The notes under the pieces: generated by a model
Told to the model about the DNA's origin: nothing
The model's input: only the letters and a program-made list of their open reading frames with translations
Database searches by the model: none
Program-made: the position numbers and the translations under genes
Shown: piece by piece, positions 18,735-27,061 of the stretch
Layout: each line of letters begins with the position of its first letter
Position numbering within the stretch: position 1 is the stretch's first letter
Assembly (NCBI GenBank): GCA_036388475.1
Contig: DASVRT010000074.1
Span: 62,001-126,000, forward strand
Length of the DNA stretch: 64,000 nucleotides
From: JALZHR01 sp036388475
GTDB lineage: Bacteria; Acidobacteriota; Blastocatellia; Pyrinomonadales; Pyrinomonadaceae
Direction of reading: 5' to 3'

Positions 18735-19481
18735 ATGCTGAATCTTGCCGGAAAAATTTGTCTGATTGCTTTGGCTGTCTTTTACCAGTTTAATTGCGGT
18801 GAAGCAGCCAAAAACGCCAATCTCGCCAATTCGACGAAAGGACGGATTCAGTCTGATGCAAATAAAAAAACCATAGTTTCCGACAACGAGGTAAGGATGG
18901 AAGAAGAAAAGACCGCTGAAAAAGATTTGCCGGTACTGCAAACGAATATCTCTTTAATTGATAATCAGTTGCAGATTGAGTACAAGGTGAAAAACACGAC
19001 CGCAAAACCTATCTACATCTTTAATGTTTTGTGGGAGACGTCTTCGGGCAGTTATCGTCCGCTGCCGCAGGACGTCTATGCGGGTCTGAAAACGGACGGC
19101 GTGCTTCATTTATCCAAACAAATCCCGGCTCTGCCGAAAACTATGAAGGTCGAAGTGCGGGAAATTCCGTTTGTGACAAAAATCGAAGCCGGAAAGGAAT
19201 ACGGCGAGACGATTAAGCTCGCCGTTCCGGTCGAAGAATACAATCCGTATTTTCCTAAAGAAAGCGATTCTTCCGAAGAAGTGAAAACCGCCGAAACCGC
19301 TGTTTTTTCCATTCAGTTTATTCGCGAAAGCGAGAAGCTGGAAATCGAACCGGCTCCGATAAAAGACGCGTTTTCCGTGTGGCATCCGAATTTATTCGGG
19401 AATGTCGAAACTCTGTCATCGAAGCCCAAAGACATCAGCGTTCAGGTAAAAAAACGAACCGATTCTTTCGAAAGATTTTAA
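18735..19481 (+). CDS. Secreted or lipid-anchored protein, candidate immunity protein
   Basis: A 248-residue protein. Residues 1-20 form a hydrophobic export signal that ends near Cys21 (QFNC), a poor lipobox, so lipid anchoring is possible but not clear. The mature part is predicted to be mostly beta strands, with an Ig-like rhythm (LQIEYKVKNTTAKPIYIFNVLW, then repeated strand motifs); I recognise no family. It lies directly between the vgrG-peptidase gene and the PAAR gene, in the place where T6SS clusters keep the immunity gene. An envelope location is what is needed against a periplasm-delivered protease, but M91 enzymes can also act in the cytoplasm. The immunity role is inference from position. 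Confidence 0.55.
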   Translation: MLNLAGKICLIALAVFYQFNCGEAAKNANLANSTKGRIQSDANKKTIVSDNEVRMEEEKTAEKDLPVLQTNISLIDNQLQIEYKVKNTTAKPIYIFNVLWETSSGSYRPLPQDVYAGLKTDGVLHLSKQIPALPKTMKVEVREIPFVTKIEAGKEYGETIKLAVPVEEYNPYFPKESDSSEEVKTAETAVFSIQFIRESEKLEIEPAPIKDAFSVWHPNLFGNVETLSSKPKDISVQVKKRTDSFERF

Positions 19482-19495
19482 GGAGCTAAAAGATT

Positions 19496-19951
19496 ATGCC
19501 GCCAGCCGCCAGAGCCTTTGTAGATATGACCGCCCATCCGCTTCCGGGACTTTTGATGCCGGGACCGGGCAGCCCGACCGTGCTTATCGGATTTTTTCCG
19601 GCGTGGCGCGGAATTCCGCTTGCCGCCGTCGCCGCGCTGCAAACGGCGAAAGCGGCGGTTGACACGGCGGTCGCCGCAGCGCAGGGCACGCCCGGATTCG
19701 CGGCGGCGCAAGTTTCGGCGGCGGCTTCGATGTCGGCGGCGATTTCCGGCGCGGCGGGATTGGCGGACAAACATATGTGCGCCACGCCGTTTCCGCCCAC
19801 GCCGCACGGCATCGGCGTAGACATCACCGGCTCGGCAACCGTCCAGATAAATTTTCTTCCGGCAGGCAGACAAGGCGACACGATTCTCGAAGCCTTAGGT
19901 CCGCCGAATACGATTAGCAAAGGCGAGCCGACCGTTATTATCGGCGGCTAA
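19496..19951 (+). CDS. PAAR-domain spike tip protein
   Basis: PAAR proteins form the sharp cone on VgrG. The 151-residue protein starts with a hydrophobic PAAR half (GPGSPTVLIGFFPAWRG), then an Ala-rich helical insertion (about residues 42-85), then the second PAAR half with DITGSATVQINFLPAG and a final GEPTVIIGG. Histidines at 13 and around 88-104 are plausible zinc ligands. It has no toxin extension. The ribosome-binding site (aaggagc) is strong. It closes the T6SS cluster, and a terminator follows at once. Confidence 0.88.
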   Translation: MPPAARAFVDMTAHPLPGLLMPGPGSPTVLIGFFPAWRGIPLAAVAALQTAKAAVDTAVAAAQGTPGFAAAQVSAAASMSAAISGAAGLADKHMCATPFPPTPHGIGVDITGSATVQINFLPAGRQGDTILEALGPPNTISKGEPTVIIGG

Positions 19952-19993
19952 AAAATAAGCGCCGGGATTTCTATCTTTCGGCTCTTATTTTTT
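19951..19993 (+). terminator. Terminator of the T6SS cluster
   Basis: Left arm from 19951 to 19964 and right arm from 19979 to 19992, one mismatch, 14-nt loop, then further T. The A/T-rich outer part makes it work in both directions. It begins at the last base of the PAAR stop codon. Confidence 0.75.
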
Positions 19994-20023
19994 CCTGAAA
20001 TCCGTCCGGAAATTCGATTTTAT

Positions 20024-20060
20024 CGCCGCGCCGTTATTATAGCGGCGCGGCGTTTCATTT
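20024..20060. terminator. Second, GC-rich hairpin between convergent genes
   Basis: A perfect 10-bp G/C stem (20024-20033 with 20043-20052, 9-nt loop) followed on the + side by tttcatttttatt. It lies between the PAAR gene and the minus-strand gene ending at 20074 and can serve either. Confidence 0.7.
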
Positions 20061-20073
20061 TTATTATCAGCTT

Positions 20074-20751
20074 TTAATCTTCTTTTAACTTTTCGTATCT
20101 GACGCGCGTTTGCCAGCGTCCCTTTATTAATCGGCTCGTCTCGATTCGCACGCGGTTGACGTTTTCTTTCCAAACCTCGACTTCTTCGTAAATCTCGAAA
20201 ACTTTGACGAGGCGATTATTCACCACGCGAAATTCTTCGGTGCGATGCATACAGCAGCCGCCTTTGGAGGCGACGCGGATGACTTTCTTTTTCTTATCGA
20301 CCTCGAACATTCCCAGGTATTCGCTCTGCGCCAGACGCGCGAAAGCCGGGCTGTGGACGAATTTTCCGCGGCGCGGCGAAAACAGATAAATCTGATACGA
20401 AGGTCCGCTGTAAGCGCTGTTGTTGCCGTCTCTGATTGATAAATCTTCGATGCCGTCGAAATTATAGTCTTCAAAAAAAATGATTGACTGGTAATCGTAT
20501 CTTCGTTTGGCGTCGGTCAGTTTCGCTTCTTCCATCGCAAATTCCGTTTCGGCGATATTTAAAACCTGAAACGGTTTCGCGCCGGATTTCTTAAATAGTT
20601 CAATTTTCAACTTGCCGTCGCACGTGTTTTCGGCGCAGCGCTCGACTTCGATGCGGGCGTTATAATTTTTGGAAGCGTTTCCCTTTTCAAATTTCACCTG
20701 CGCCGGAGCGGGAACGCTCAGTAATAAAACAAACAGAAATAATTTTTTCAT
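20074..20751 (-). CDS. Secreted XAC2610-like protein with DxNxDGxxDL motif
   Basis: A 225-residue protein with a clear signal peptide (residues 1-17, cleavage after PAPA). The motif DYNFDGIEDLSIRDG near residue 95 is a calcium-binding-type loop of the kind seen in XAC2610-like proteins, some of which inhibit bacterial toxins with lysozyme activity. Later come two adjacent Cys residues (GGCC) and a charged beta-rich tail. It is the first minus-strand gene after the T6SS cluster, transcribed towards it. If the XAC2610 link is right, it could protect against a wall-cleaving effector, but that is inference. fumC lies upstream on the same strand and ends with its own terminator, so this gene probably has a separate promoter. 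Confidence 0.6.
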   Translation of the reverse strand: MKKLFLFVLLLSVPAPAQVKFEKGNASKNYNARIEVERCAENTCDGKLKIELFKKSGAKPFQVLNIAETEFAMEEAKLTDAKRRYDYQSIIFFEDYNFDGIEDLSIRDGNNSAYSGPSYQIYLFSPRRGKFVHSPAFARLAQSEYLGMFEVDKKKKVIRVASKGGCCMHRTEEFRVVNNRLVKVFEIYEEVEVWKENVNRVRIETSRLIKGRWQTRVRYEKLKED

Positions 20752-20756
20752 AGTCT

Positions 20757-20794
20757 AAAAAAAAGCGGATTGCGGCGCTCAAACCACAATCCGC
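20757..20794 (-). terminator. Rho-independent terminator of fumC
   Basis: An 8-bp stem (20765-20772 with 20787-20794) followed on the minus strand by eight T. It lies 27 nt after the fumC stop and just upstream of the secreted-protein gene. Confidence 0.75.
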
Positions 20795-20820
20795 GACCGA
20801 AAATCAAAAATCTAAAAACC

Positions 20821-22233
20821 TTAAGGATGCGTCATTTCTTCGGGTTTGACGAGTTCGTCAAATTTCTCGCTCGTCAAAAGTCCCAGCTCGATTGCCGACG
20901 CCTTCAATGTAAGACCTTTCTTATGCGCATTTTTTGCAATCTTCGCCGCATTATCGTAACCGATGTGTTGATTTAAAGCCGTCACCAGCATCAGCGAATC
21001 ATTCAGATAGGCGTCAATCTGCGCGCGGTTTAATTCGATGCCGTTAATGCAGAATTCGACAAACCCGTGACAGGCGTCGTGCAAAAGACGCACCGAATGC
21101 AGAAAATTATGAATCATCACCGGCTTGAAAACGTTTAATTCAAAATTCCCTTGCGAGCCGGCAAAACCGATTGCCGCGTCGTTTCCCAGAACCTGCGCGG
21201 CAACCATCGTCATCGCCTCGCTCTGCGTCGGATTAACTTTTCCGGGCATAATCGAGCTGCCCGGCTCGTTTTCCGGCAAAACCAGCTCGCCGATGCCGCA
21301 CCGCGGACCCGAACCGAGCCAGCGCACGTCGTTGGCGATTTTCATCAGGCTGCCCGCCAGAGTTTTCAGCGCGCCGGAAGCGAAAACGATTTCGTCGTGA
21401 GCCGACAGCGCGGCAAATTTGTTCGGATGCGCTTTAAACGGCAAGCCCGTCAATTCAGCGATTTTCGCCGCCGCTTTTTCGGCAAATTCCGGGTGCGAGT
21501 TCAAGCCCGTTCCGACCGCCGTTCCGCCGATTGCCAAATCCAGCAAGCCGCTCATCACCAGTTTCAATCTTTCGATGTCGCGCTCAACGAGGCTCGCCCA
21601 GCCGCCGAATTCCTGCCCGACCGTCAAAGGCGTCGCGTCCTGAAGATGCGTTCTGCCGATTTTCACCACGTCCGAAAATTCCTTTGCCTTCGCGTCAATC
21701 GCCTCGTAAACTTCCCGCACGCGCGGAATCAGAGCGTTCAATCTTTCCGCCGCCGCAATATACATCGCCGTCGGAAAAGTGTCGTTTGACGATTGCGACA
21801 TATTCACGTCGTCGTTCGGATGAACCGGCTTTTTGCTGCCCAGCTCGCCGCCCGCGATTTCGATGGCGCGATTGGAAATCACTTCGTTGGCGTTCATATT
21901 CGTCTGCGTTCCGCTTCCCGTCTGCCAGACGCGCAAAGGGAAATGCGCGTCGAGCCTGCCTTCGATAACTTCGTCGGCGGCTTCGACGATTAAATCGAGC
22001 TTTTCCTTCGTCAATTTATCGGCTTTCAATTCGTGATTAACCAGCGCGGCGGCTTTTTTCAAAATTCCGAGCGCGCGAATCATCTCGCGCGGCATCGTAT
22101 CGAAACCGATGTTGAAATGATGCAAGCTACGCTCGGTCTGCGCGCCCCAATATTTATCCGATTCGACATCGACATTGCCCATCGAATCCGTTTCAATGCG
22201 TGTTTTCATATCCTGTTTGGTTGCTTCCGACAT
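20821..22233 (-). CDS. fumC: Class II fumarate hydratase
   Basis: Converts fumarate to malate in the TCA cycle; oxygen-stable, iron-free, a cytosolic tetramer. The 470-residue length is typical. Visible motifs are the N-terminal SDKYWGAQTERS, GSGTQTNMNANEV near 108, HPNDDVNMSQSSND near 137, GRTHLQDATPL near 194, and the signature GSSIMPGKVN near 325 with its catalytic Ser loop. It is a single gene with its own terminator; the divergent gene on the other side starts 161 nt away. Aspartate ammonia-lyase is a close relative, but the sequence around residues 108-145 fits fumarase. Confidence 0.95.
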   Translation of the reverse strand: MSEATKQDMKTRIETDSMGNVDVESDKYWGAQTERSLHHFNIGFDTMPREMIRALGILKKAAALVNHELKADKLTKEKLDLIVEAADEVIEGRLDAHFPLRVWQTGSGTQTNMNANEVISNRAIEIAGGELGSKKPVHPNDDVNMSQSSNDTFPTAMYIAAAERLNALIPRVREVYEAIDAKAKEFSDVVKIGRTHLQDATPLTVGQEFGGWASLVERDIERLKLVMSGLLDLAIGGTAVGTGLNSHPEFAEKAAAKIAELTGLPFKAHPNKFAALSAHDEIVFASGALKTLAGSLMKIANDVRWLGSGPRCGIGELVLPENEPGSSIMPGKVNPTQSEAMTMVAAQVLGNDAAIGFAGSQGNFELNVFKPVMIHNFLHSVRLLHDACHGFVEFCINGIELNRAQIDAYLNDSLMLVTALNQHIGYDNAAKIAKNAHKKGLTLKASAIELGLLTSEKFDELVKPEEMTHP

Positions 22234-22393
22234 TTTTTGATAGAAATTCCTTTGATAAAAATTTTCAATAGCAATTTGATTTTACTCAAAATTCGGGCAG
22301 AAAAAAATCTTGACAAAATTTATCGCTTAAAACTACGCTATAAACCGGATTCCTTCGCGTTTCTCAATTCCTTTGCCCGATTCATTCAAACTT

Positions 22394-23731
22394 ATGGAAA
22401 ACGTCAAACTTCTGCTCGCGCTTTTTTATCGCCCGCGGTCGGCGATGAGCGAAATTATCGACAACGGCAGCTGGTTTTTTGCCGCCGTGCTGGTTTTTTT
22501 CGTCTCCGTCGCTTTTTTCTCGACCGTTAATTCCAGGCTGGAAACGGCTTATCACATTCCGAATCTTTACGAGTTTTACCAGCCGAATTTAGCGATGACG
22601 GGCGAAGATTCGCCCGCCGCCGAAGCCGAATATAACAAAGCCGTCGCCGAATATAACAAGGCGCTAAACGAGCGGCAGAAAGTTCCGGTTGTCGGCGATA
22701 ACTTCTTTCGATTCTTTACGTTCGAACCGGGCGCATTTTTTCAGCCGGTTTTGACGATTTCTTGTTTTTACGTTCCGGCGACGATTCTTCTGCTGTGCAT
22801 TTTCGGCAATACCGGAAATTTCGGAATCATTCTGCGGCGCGATTACGCGGCGCTGGCGACCTGTTCAATGATGGCTTGGGCGGCGGCGCATCTGCCGTTT
22901 GCCGTAGCGGGAATCGCGCTTTACTCGCCGGCGGTTTCGCCGCTTGTTTATTTCGTTTTCTGGCTGGCGAGCGGGATTCTTTTCGGCGTGCTGATGATTT
23001 TCGCGCTGCGCACGGTTTTCGGCGCAAATTACGGCGCGGCGCTGGTGACGGTTTGTCTTTCGTGGCTCGCCTTCAGCGCGGGAATGTATGTTTTCCGATA
23101 CGTTTCGCCCGTGTTTTTCTCGCCGTTTCTGCTTTTTTACGCTTATATGTATTTCGGCGGCTACCTGCGCGGCGAGGTCAGCGGCGTCGGCAACGCCTTT
23201 CGTCAAAAACAAAATTTCAAACGCTTTCTGCACAACGCGACCGTCAACCCGCGCGATGCCGACGCGCACGTTCAGCTCGCCTTGATTTACCTGCAACGCC
23301 GGCAGGAAGCCAAAGCTTTAGAGCATTTAAACCGTGCCGTCGAGATTGACCCGAACGAGCCGGACGCCAATTACGAACTCGGCAAAATTTCCCGGCAAAA
23401 AGGCGATTTGCAGCAAGCCTTAAATCATTTTTCAATCGTCGTCGAGCAAAACGACAAACACGCGCTGAGCGAAATCTGGCGCGAAATCGGCGCGACTTAC
23501 CTGGCGGCAAATATGCTGCCGGAAGCGCGCGAAGCCCTGGAAAAATACGTCGAGCGCCGCTCCGTCGATGCCGAAGGCTTATATCATCTCGGCAAAGTTT
23601 TAAAAGCGCAGGGCGAAACCGAACGCGCTCGCGAAATGTTCCGGCAGGCAATCGAATCGGCGCAGACTTCGCCCGATTATCGCCGCCGCGAATTGCGATA
23701 TTGGAGTAAACTGGCGGAGAAGGAAATTTGA
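22394..23731 (+). CDS. Yip1-like membrane protein with TPR tail
   Basis: A 445-residue protein in two parts. The N-terminal part has about six membrane helices and starts like Yip1-domain proteins (LLLALFYRPRSAM then a hydrophobic stretch); the C-terminal part from about residue 290 has four to five TPR units (ALEHLNRAVEIDPNEPDANYE type). It may be a scaffold that gathers partners at the inner membrane; no enzymatic motif is seen. I chose the ATG at 22394 over an in-frame TTG at 22373, since the ATG gives the usual Yip1 N-terminus. The upstream gap has a TTGACA at about 22309, but no well-spaced -10 box. Confidence 0.75.
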   Translation: MENVKLLLALFYRPRSAMSEIIDNGSWFFAAVLVFFVSVAFFSTVNSRLETAYHIPNLYEFYQPNLAMTGEDSPAAEAEYNKAVAEYNKALNERQKVPVVGDNFFRFFTFEPGAFFQPVLTISCFYVPATILLLCIFGNTGNFGIILRRDYAALATCSMMAWAAAHLPFAVAGIALYSPAVSPLVYFVFWLASGILFGVLMIFALRTVFGANYGAALVTVCLSWLAFSAGMYVFRYVSPVFFSPFLLFYAYMYFGGYLRGEVSGVGNAFRQKQNFKRFLHNATVNPRDADAHVQLALIYLQRRQEAKALEHLNRAVEIDPNEPDANYELGKISRQKGDLQQALNHFSIVVEQNDKHALSEIWREIGATYLAANMLPEAREALEKYVERRSVDAEGLYHLGKVLKAQGETERAREMFRQAIESAQTSPDYRRRELRYWSKLAEKEI

Positions 23732-23733
23732 TA

Positions 23734-23798
23734 AAAACGGAAAGTGGAAAATGAAGAAACGATTCTTTTATTTTCCACTTTCCGTTTTCCGTTTTTCG
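23734..23798. repeat. Heptamer cassette, convergent gap
   Basis: Left arm of three 7-mers (aaaacgg, aaagtgg, aaaatga) and right arm of four (ttttcca, ctttccg, ttttccg, tttttcg) that are complementary over about 18 bp (23735-23752 with 23770-23788). It fills the whole gap between two convergent genes and could end both transcripts. Confidence 0.8.
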
Positions 23799-24482
23799 TT
23801 ATTTTAGGTATTCGACCACAAATCTTTTTATAGGCTCTTCCTCGTCGCCAAGCATTTCTTCAAAATACGTCTCGGTCAAATTGTTAAACTCAAACCGCGA
23901 CAAATCTTTGCGCGATAATGCCCACGGAAGTTCGAGCGGCTGTTCGTCGTCTTCGCGTCCGCGCGTGACGACCAGAAGCTTGCCGTTCGGAGCGACAAAC
24001 TGCGCGATTGAGTCAATCACCTTTTCACGCATTTCGAGCGGCAGAGGCTGAATCGTGTAAACTTCCAGCACAAACTCGAAGCGCTCGCGCCACGGCGGCG
24101 GATTAAATAAATCGGCGACGAAGAATTCGATCGAAGTTTCGGCGTGAAGCTTTTTCGCCCATTCAATCGCCGTTGGCGAAATATCGAAAGCTGTTACTTT
24201 AAAACCCGAATCAGACAGAAAACGGGCGTCGTCGCCAAGCCCGCAACCGACGACCAGAGCCGTGCGCCCGTTTCCCTGTAAATTCGTTTTTTCAGCAAAT
24301 CTTGACAGAAATTTGTTCGGCTCAAGGTCTGCCCACGGAATATGTTCGTGATTGCCTTCGGCTTCCTTATACAAAGCGTCAAACCAGCCGGTCGCGTCGC
24401 CTTTTTCTAAAAATTCGGCGGCTAGCTCTTTGGTATGTTCGCGGACGTCAAGCTCTTCTTCTGATGGTTCCGGTGTTTTCAT
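23799..24482 (-). CDS. Class I SAM-dependent methyltransferase
   Basis: A 227-residue cytosolic protein with the SAM-binding glycine motif VVGCGLGDDARFL near residue 76, followed by an acidic residue after the next strand (FDIS) and a FFVADLFNPPP motif. The overall pattern resembles the thiopurine S-methyltransferase-like group (tellurite and thiol methyltransferases). Substrate unknown. It is not in an operon: the heptamer cassette lies downstream and the promoter region of the next gene lies upstream. The final residues run into the cassette border. Confidence 0.8.
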   Translation of the reverse strand: MKTPEPSEEELDVREHTKELAAEFLEKGDATGWFDALYKEAEGNHEHIPWADLEPNKFLSRFAEKTNLQGNGRTALVVGCGLGDDARFLSDSGFKVTAFDISPTAIEWAKKLHAETSIEFFVADLFNPPPWRERFEFVLEVYTIQPLPLEMREKVIDSIAQFVAPNGKLLVVTRGREDDEQPLELPWALSRKDLSRFEFNNLTETYFEEMLGDEEEPIKRFVVEYLK

Positions 24483-24526
24483 AGCGTATTTATTTTAAGA
24501 TTAAAGCACGCGCGCCGAAAAATGTC

Positions 24527-24570
24527 TTGCAAGCCAATGCGGCATCGGTTATTATGCATCTGGCTTGCAA
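24527..24570 (+). promoter_or_regulatory. Sigma-70 promoter inside a 10-bp inverted repeat
   Basis: TTGCAA (24527-24532) and TATTAT (24550-24555) are 17 bp apart, a good vegetative promoter. The -35 box is part of the left arm of a perfect 10-bp inverted repeat (24527-24536 with 24561-24570) that spans the -10 region. A regulator bound to the repeat would block polymerase. It serves the S74 surface protein at 24661. Confidence 0.6.
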
Positions 24571-24660
24571 AAGCCTGCTTCTCATTTATCAAGCTGGTTC
24601 GTCCGGATTTCCCTAAAACTACATTAACCAAAAACAGCACCTGTTTCAGAAAGGAAAACT

Positions 24661-26511
24661 ATGCCCAATAAATCACAAAAGCTTCGTTATGCAGGCTTAA
24701 TGTTTGCATTGTTCATCGCCTGCGCCGTCTCGGTTGACGCGCAAAGCACCGCATTCACTTACCAGGGACGCTTTACCGATTCAACCGTCACGCAGCCGAC
24801 CAACGGCACTTATACGATGAAATTCCGGCTCTACGACGCGCTCGCAAGCGGCAATCAGGTCGGCAGCGAGCTGACCTCCAGCGTCTCGGTCAGCAACGGC
24901 ATCTTTACGACGACGCTCGACTTCGCCACCGGACCGTTTGCCGGCGGTCAGGCGCTCTGGCTGGAGATTCAGGTCGGCACGACGACGCTCACGCCGCGCC
25001 AGAAAATCGAGAGCGTTCCCTACGCCGTTCGCACTCTCAGCGCCGGTTCCGCCGATTTGCTCTCAAGCCTTTGCAATCCGTGCGTGACGAGCGCGCAGAT
25101 TGTTTCGCTCGACGGCTCGAAAATAACCGGAACGGTGCTCAATGCAACCAACGCCGCTAACGCGACCAATGCAACCAATGCGACCAACGCGACGACGGCT
25201 GGAAACGTGACCGGAATCGTCGCCATTGCAAACGGCGGCACAGGCTCGTCGGTCAAAAATTTTGTTGACCTCGCGCCGTCCTCGCCGCAATTGAAAAGCA
25301 CGACGAACAAGCTTATCGATTTGAAGCTCGTCGGGACGCAAACGCTAGGCACTAGCGGCATAAGCGACCTTCTCTCGCTCAGCGCGAGCGGCACATATAA
25401 TAGTCTCGGCACTAACACAGCACGCGACCAGGAGCGATTTCGCGTTGATAACACGGGCGGCTTCGCGGCGCTCGGCGAAATCGACATCGGAAGCATACCG
25501 GCAGAAGGCGCCGGGGCGCGCTTTATGTATATGCCTTACAAAGGCGCAACGCGCGGCGGTTACGTCAACGGAACGCAATGGGACGACGCCAATATCGGCT
25601 ACTACTCGACGGCGTTCGGACGCAACGCCCGCGCCTCGGGCGACTTCGGGTTTGCCGCCGGTCAGGACGTCGTCGCCGCCAACAGCAACAGCGTGGCGAT
25701 GGGTCAGTTCTGCACCGCGAGCGGCTATGCTTCGGTCGCGCTCGGTTATTACGCGCACACGAATGCCAGAAGCGGCTCGTTCGTCTTCTCCGACTTTTCC
25801 GTTTTGGATGACGGCAATACCTTCACTGATGAATCGTTTCGCTCGGCAAACGCCCACAGCTTCAACGTCCGCGCGACGGGCGGCTATGTCCTGCGGACGA
25901 ACACCGGCGTCAGCACCGGTCTGCGGCTGAGCGGACCTTCCGCGGGCACAAACTCCGAATACTTCGGCTCGTTCGTCTGGAGCGACCGCTCCAGCGATGC
26001 TACCGTCACGCCGACGGCAACTAATCAAACGATTTTTCGTTCGAGCGGCGGCTACTGGCTCTATTCAAACAGCGGGCTGACGGCTGGCGTGACGCTCGCG
26101 CCGGGCGGCGGCGCGTGGTCGAGCGTCAGCGACCGCAATATGAAGGAAAATTTTGCCGAAGTCGATCCGCGCGAAATTCTGCACGGCGTTCTCGGCTTGC
26201 CGATTTCGACTTGGAACTATAAATCGCAAAATGCTTCAATCAGACACATCGGCGCGATGGCGCAGGATTTTTCCTCCGTTTTCAAAGTCGGCGAAAACGA
26301 TAAGACCATCTCCACGATTGACCCGGACGGCATTGCGTTTGCGGCGATTCAGGGTTTATATGCGGAACTCAAAGACCGCGACGCGAAAATCGAGCAGCAG
26401 CGGCAGCAATTAACGCAGTTGCAGCAGCAGCTTAACCAACAGCAGGCGATGATTGACGGGTTGAAGAAACTGGTCTGCGCGAATAAAGCGAAAGCCGGAG
26501 TTTGCAAATAG
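24661..26511 (+). CDS. Surface protein with YadA-like repeats and S74 self-cleaving chaperone tail
   Basis: A 616-residue exported protein. Residues 1-28 form the signal peptide. A first domain (about 30-125, FTYQGRFTDSTVTQPTNGTYTMKFRLYDA) is common in secreted fibre-like proteins. A low-complexity Asn-Ala-Thr stretch follows (about 160-178), then head repeats of the YadA type (DFGFAAGQDVVAANSNSVAMGQFCTASGYASVALG near 326-360). The C-terminus from about 495 is a peptidase S74 domain (SDRNMKENF then IRHIGAMAQDFSSVF), which in phage fibres drives trimer folding and cuts itself off. The last 45 residues are a Gln-rich coiled coil. It probably forms a trimeric fibre on the cell surface. It is first in a two-gene unit. 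Confidence 0.75.
   Translation: MPNKSQKLRYAGLMFALFIACAVSVDAQSTAFTYQGRFTDSTVTQPTNGTYTMKFRLYDALASGNQVGSELTSSVSVSNGIFTTTLDFATGPFAGGQALWLEIQVGTTTLTPRQKIESVPYAVRTLSAGSADLLSSLCNPCVTSAQIVSLDGSKITGTVLNATNAANATNATNATNATTAGNVTGIVAIANGGTGSSVKNFVDLAPSSPQLKSTTNKLIDLKLVGTQTLGTSGISDLLSLSASGTYNSLGTNTARDQERFRVDNTGGFAALGEIDIGSIPAEGAGARFMYMPYKGATRGGYVNGTQWDDANIGYYSTAFGRNARASGDFGFAAGQDVVAANSNSVAMGQFCTASGYASVALGYYAHTNARSGSFVFSDFSVLDDGNTFTDESFRSANAHSFNVRATGGYVLRTNTGVSTGLRLSGPSAGTNSEYFGSFVWSDRSSDATVTPTATNQTIFRSSGGYWLYSNSGLTAGVTLAPGGGAWSSVSDRNMKENFAEVDPREILHGVLGLPISTWNYKSQNASIRHIGAMAQDFSSVFKVGENDKTISTIDPDGIAFAAIQGLYAELKDRDAKIEQQRQQLTQLQQQLNQQQAMIDGLKKLVCANKAKAGVCK
25141..25194. repeat. In-frame Asn-Ala-Thr codon repeat
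   Basis: A run of degenerate 9-nt units (aatgcaacc type) encodes six Asn-Ala-Thr/Ala triplets inside the surface protein. Such runs vary in length through slippage and work as flexible linkers. Confidence 0.7.
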
Positions 26512-26521
26512 GAGGAATAAA

Positions 26522-27049
26522 ATGAAAACGGCAATCAGATTTATGGCGGCGATTGCCGCCGCGTCGTTCGCCGCTGGCGCTGCCGACGCGCAGGTGGCGA
26601 GCAATCCGCCTTACACGCTCGAACAATCGGTCGTCGCTTCCGGCGGCGGAACTAGCGCGGGCACGGGAAACGTTTATAAAATCGAAGGTACAATCGGTCA
26701 GCCCGTTGCCGGAACGAGCAGCACGAACGCTTCGTTCACCGTGCGCGGCGGATTTTTTACGCCCGCGCCGTTTGCTGCGACGGCGGCTCTGGCAAAAATC
26801 AGCGGCAGAATTTTAACCGCCGACGGGCGCGGCATCCGTAATGTTTCGATAACGATGACCGGCGCTACGGGCGAGCTGCGGATGGCATTCAGCAGCAGTT
26901 TCGGTCATTTTACTTTCGAAAATGTGCCGGTCGGTGAGGTTTACATTCTCGCCGTCCGCGCCAAACAGTTTCAATTCACCCAAAGCTCGCAGGCGATTTC
27001 GCTGTCGGAAGATTTAACCGACGTCAACTTTATCGCCGACCCGCAATAA
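26522..27049 (+). CDS. Exported protein with carboxypeptidase-regulatory-like domain
   Basis: A 175-residue protein with a signal peptide (1-23) and a mature part ending in a carboxypeptidase-regulatory-like beta sandwich (ISGRILTADGRGIRNVSITMTG from about residue 97, then FENVPVGEVYIL). It starts 10 nt after the surface protein with a good ribosome-binding site (aggagg), so the two are one operon. It may be a partner of the fibre, but no direct evidence exists. A short N-terminal repeat-type region (TLEQSVVASGGG, then KIEGTIGQPVAGTSS) is typical of Blastocatellia exported proteins. Confidence 0.7.
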   Translation: MKTAIRFMAAIAAASFAAGAADAQVASNPPYTLEQSVVASGGGTSAGTGNVYKIEGTIGQPVAGTSSTNASFTVRGGFFTPAPFAATAALAKISGRILTADGRGIRNVSITMTGATGELRMAFSSSFGHFTFENVPVGEVYILAVRAKQFQFTQSSQAISLSEDLTDVNFIADPQ

Positions 27050-27061
27050 GATTCAGCAAAA

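Noticed and set aside
1..19951. Phage tail or extracellular contractile injection system
   Set aside because: TssM, TssA, TssF, TssG, ClpV and TagJ are T6SS-specific, and no phage or eCIS genes are present.
22309..22350. Promoter TTGACA at about 22309 for the Yip1/TPR gene
   Set aside because: The only good -10 (TATAAA) is about 23 bp away, too far for a standard sigma-70 promoter.
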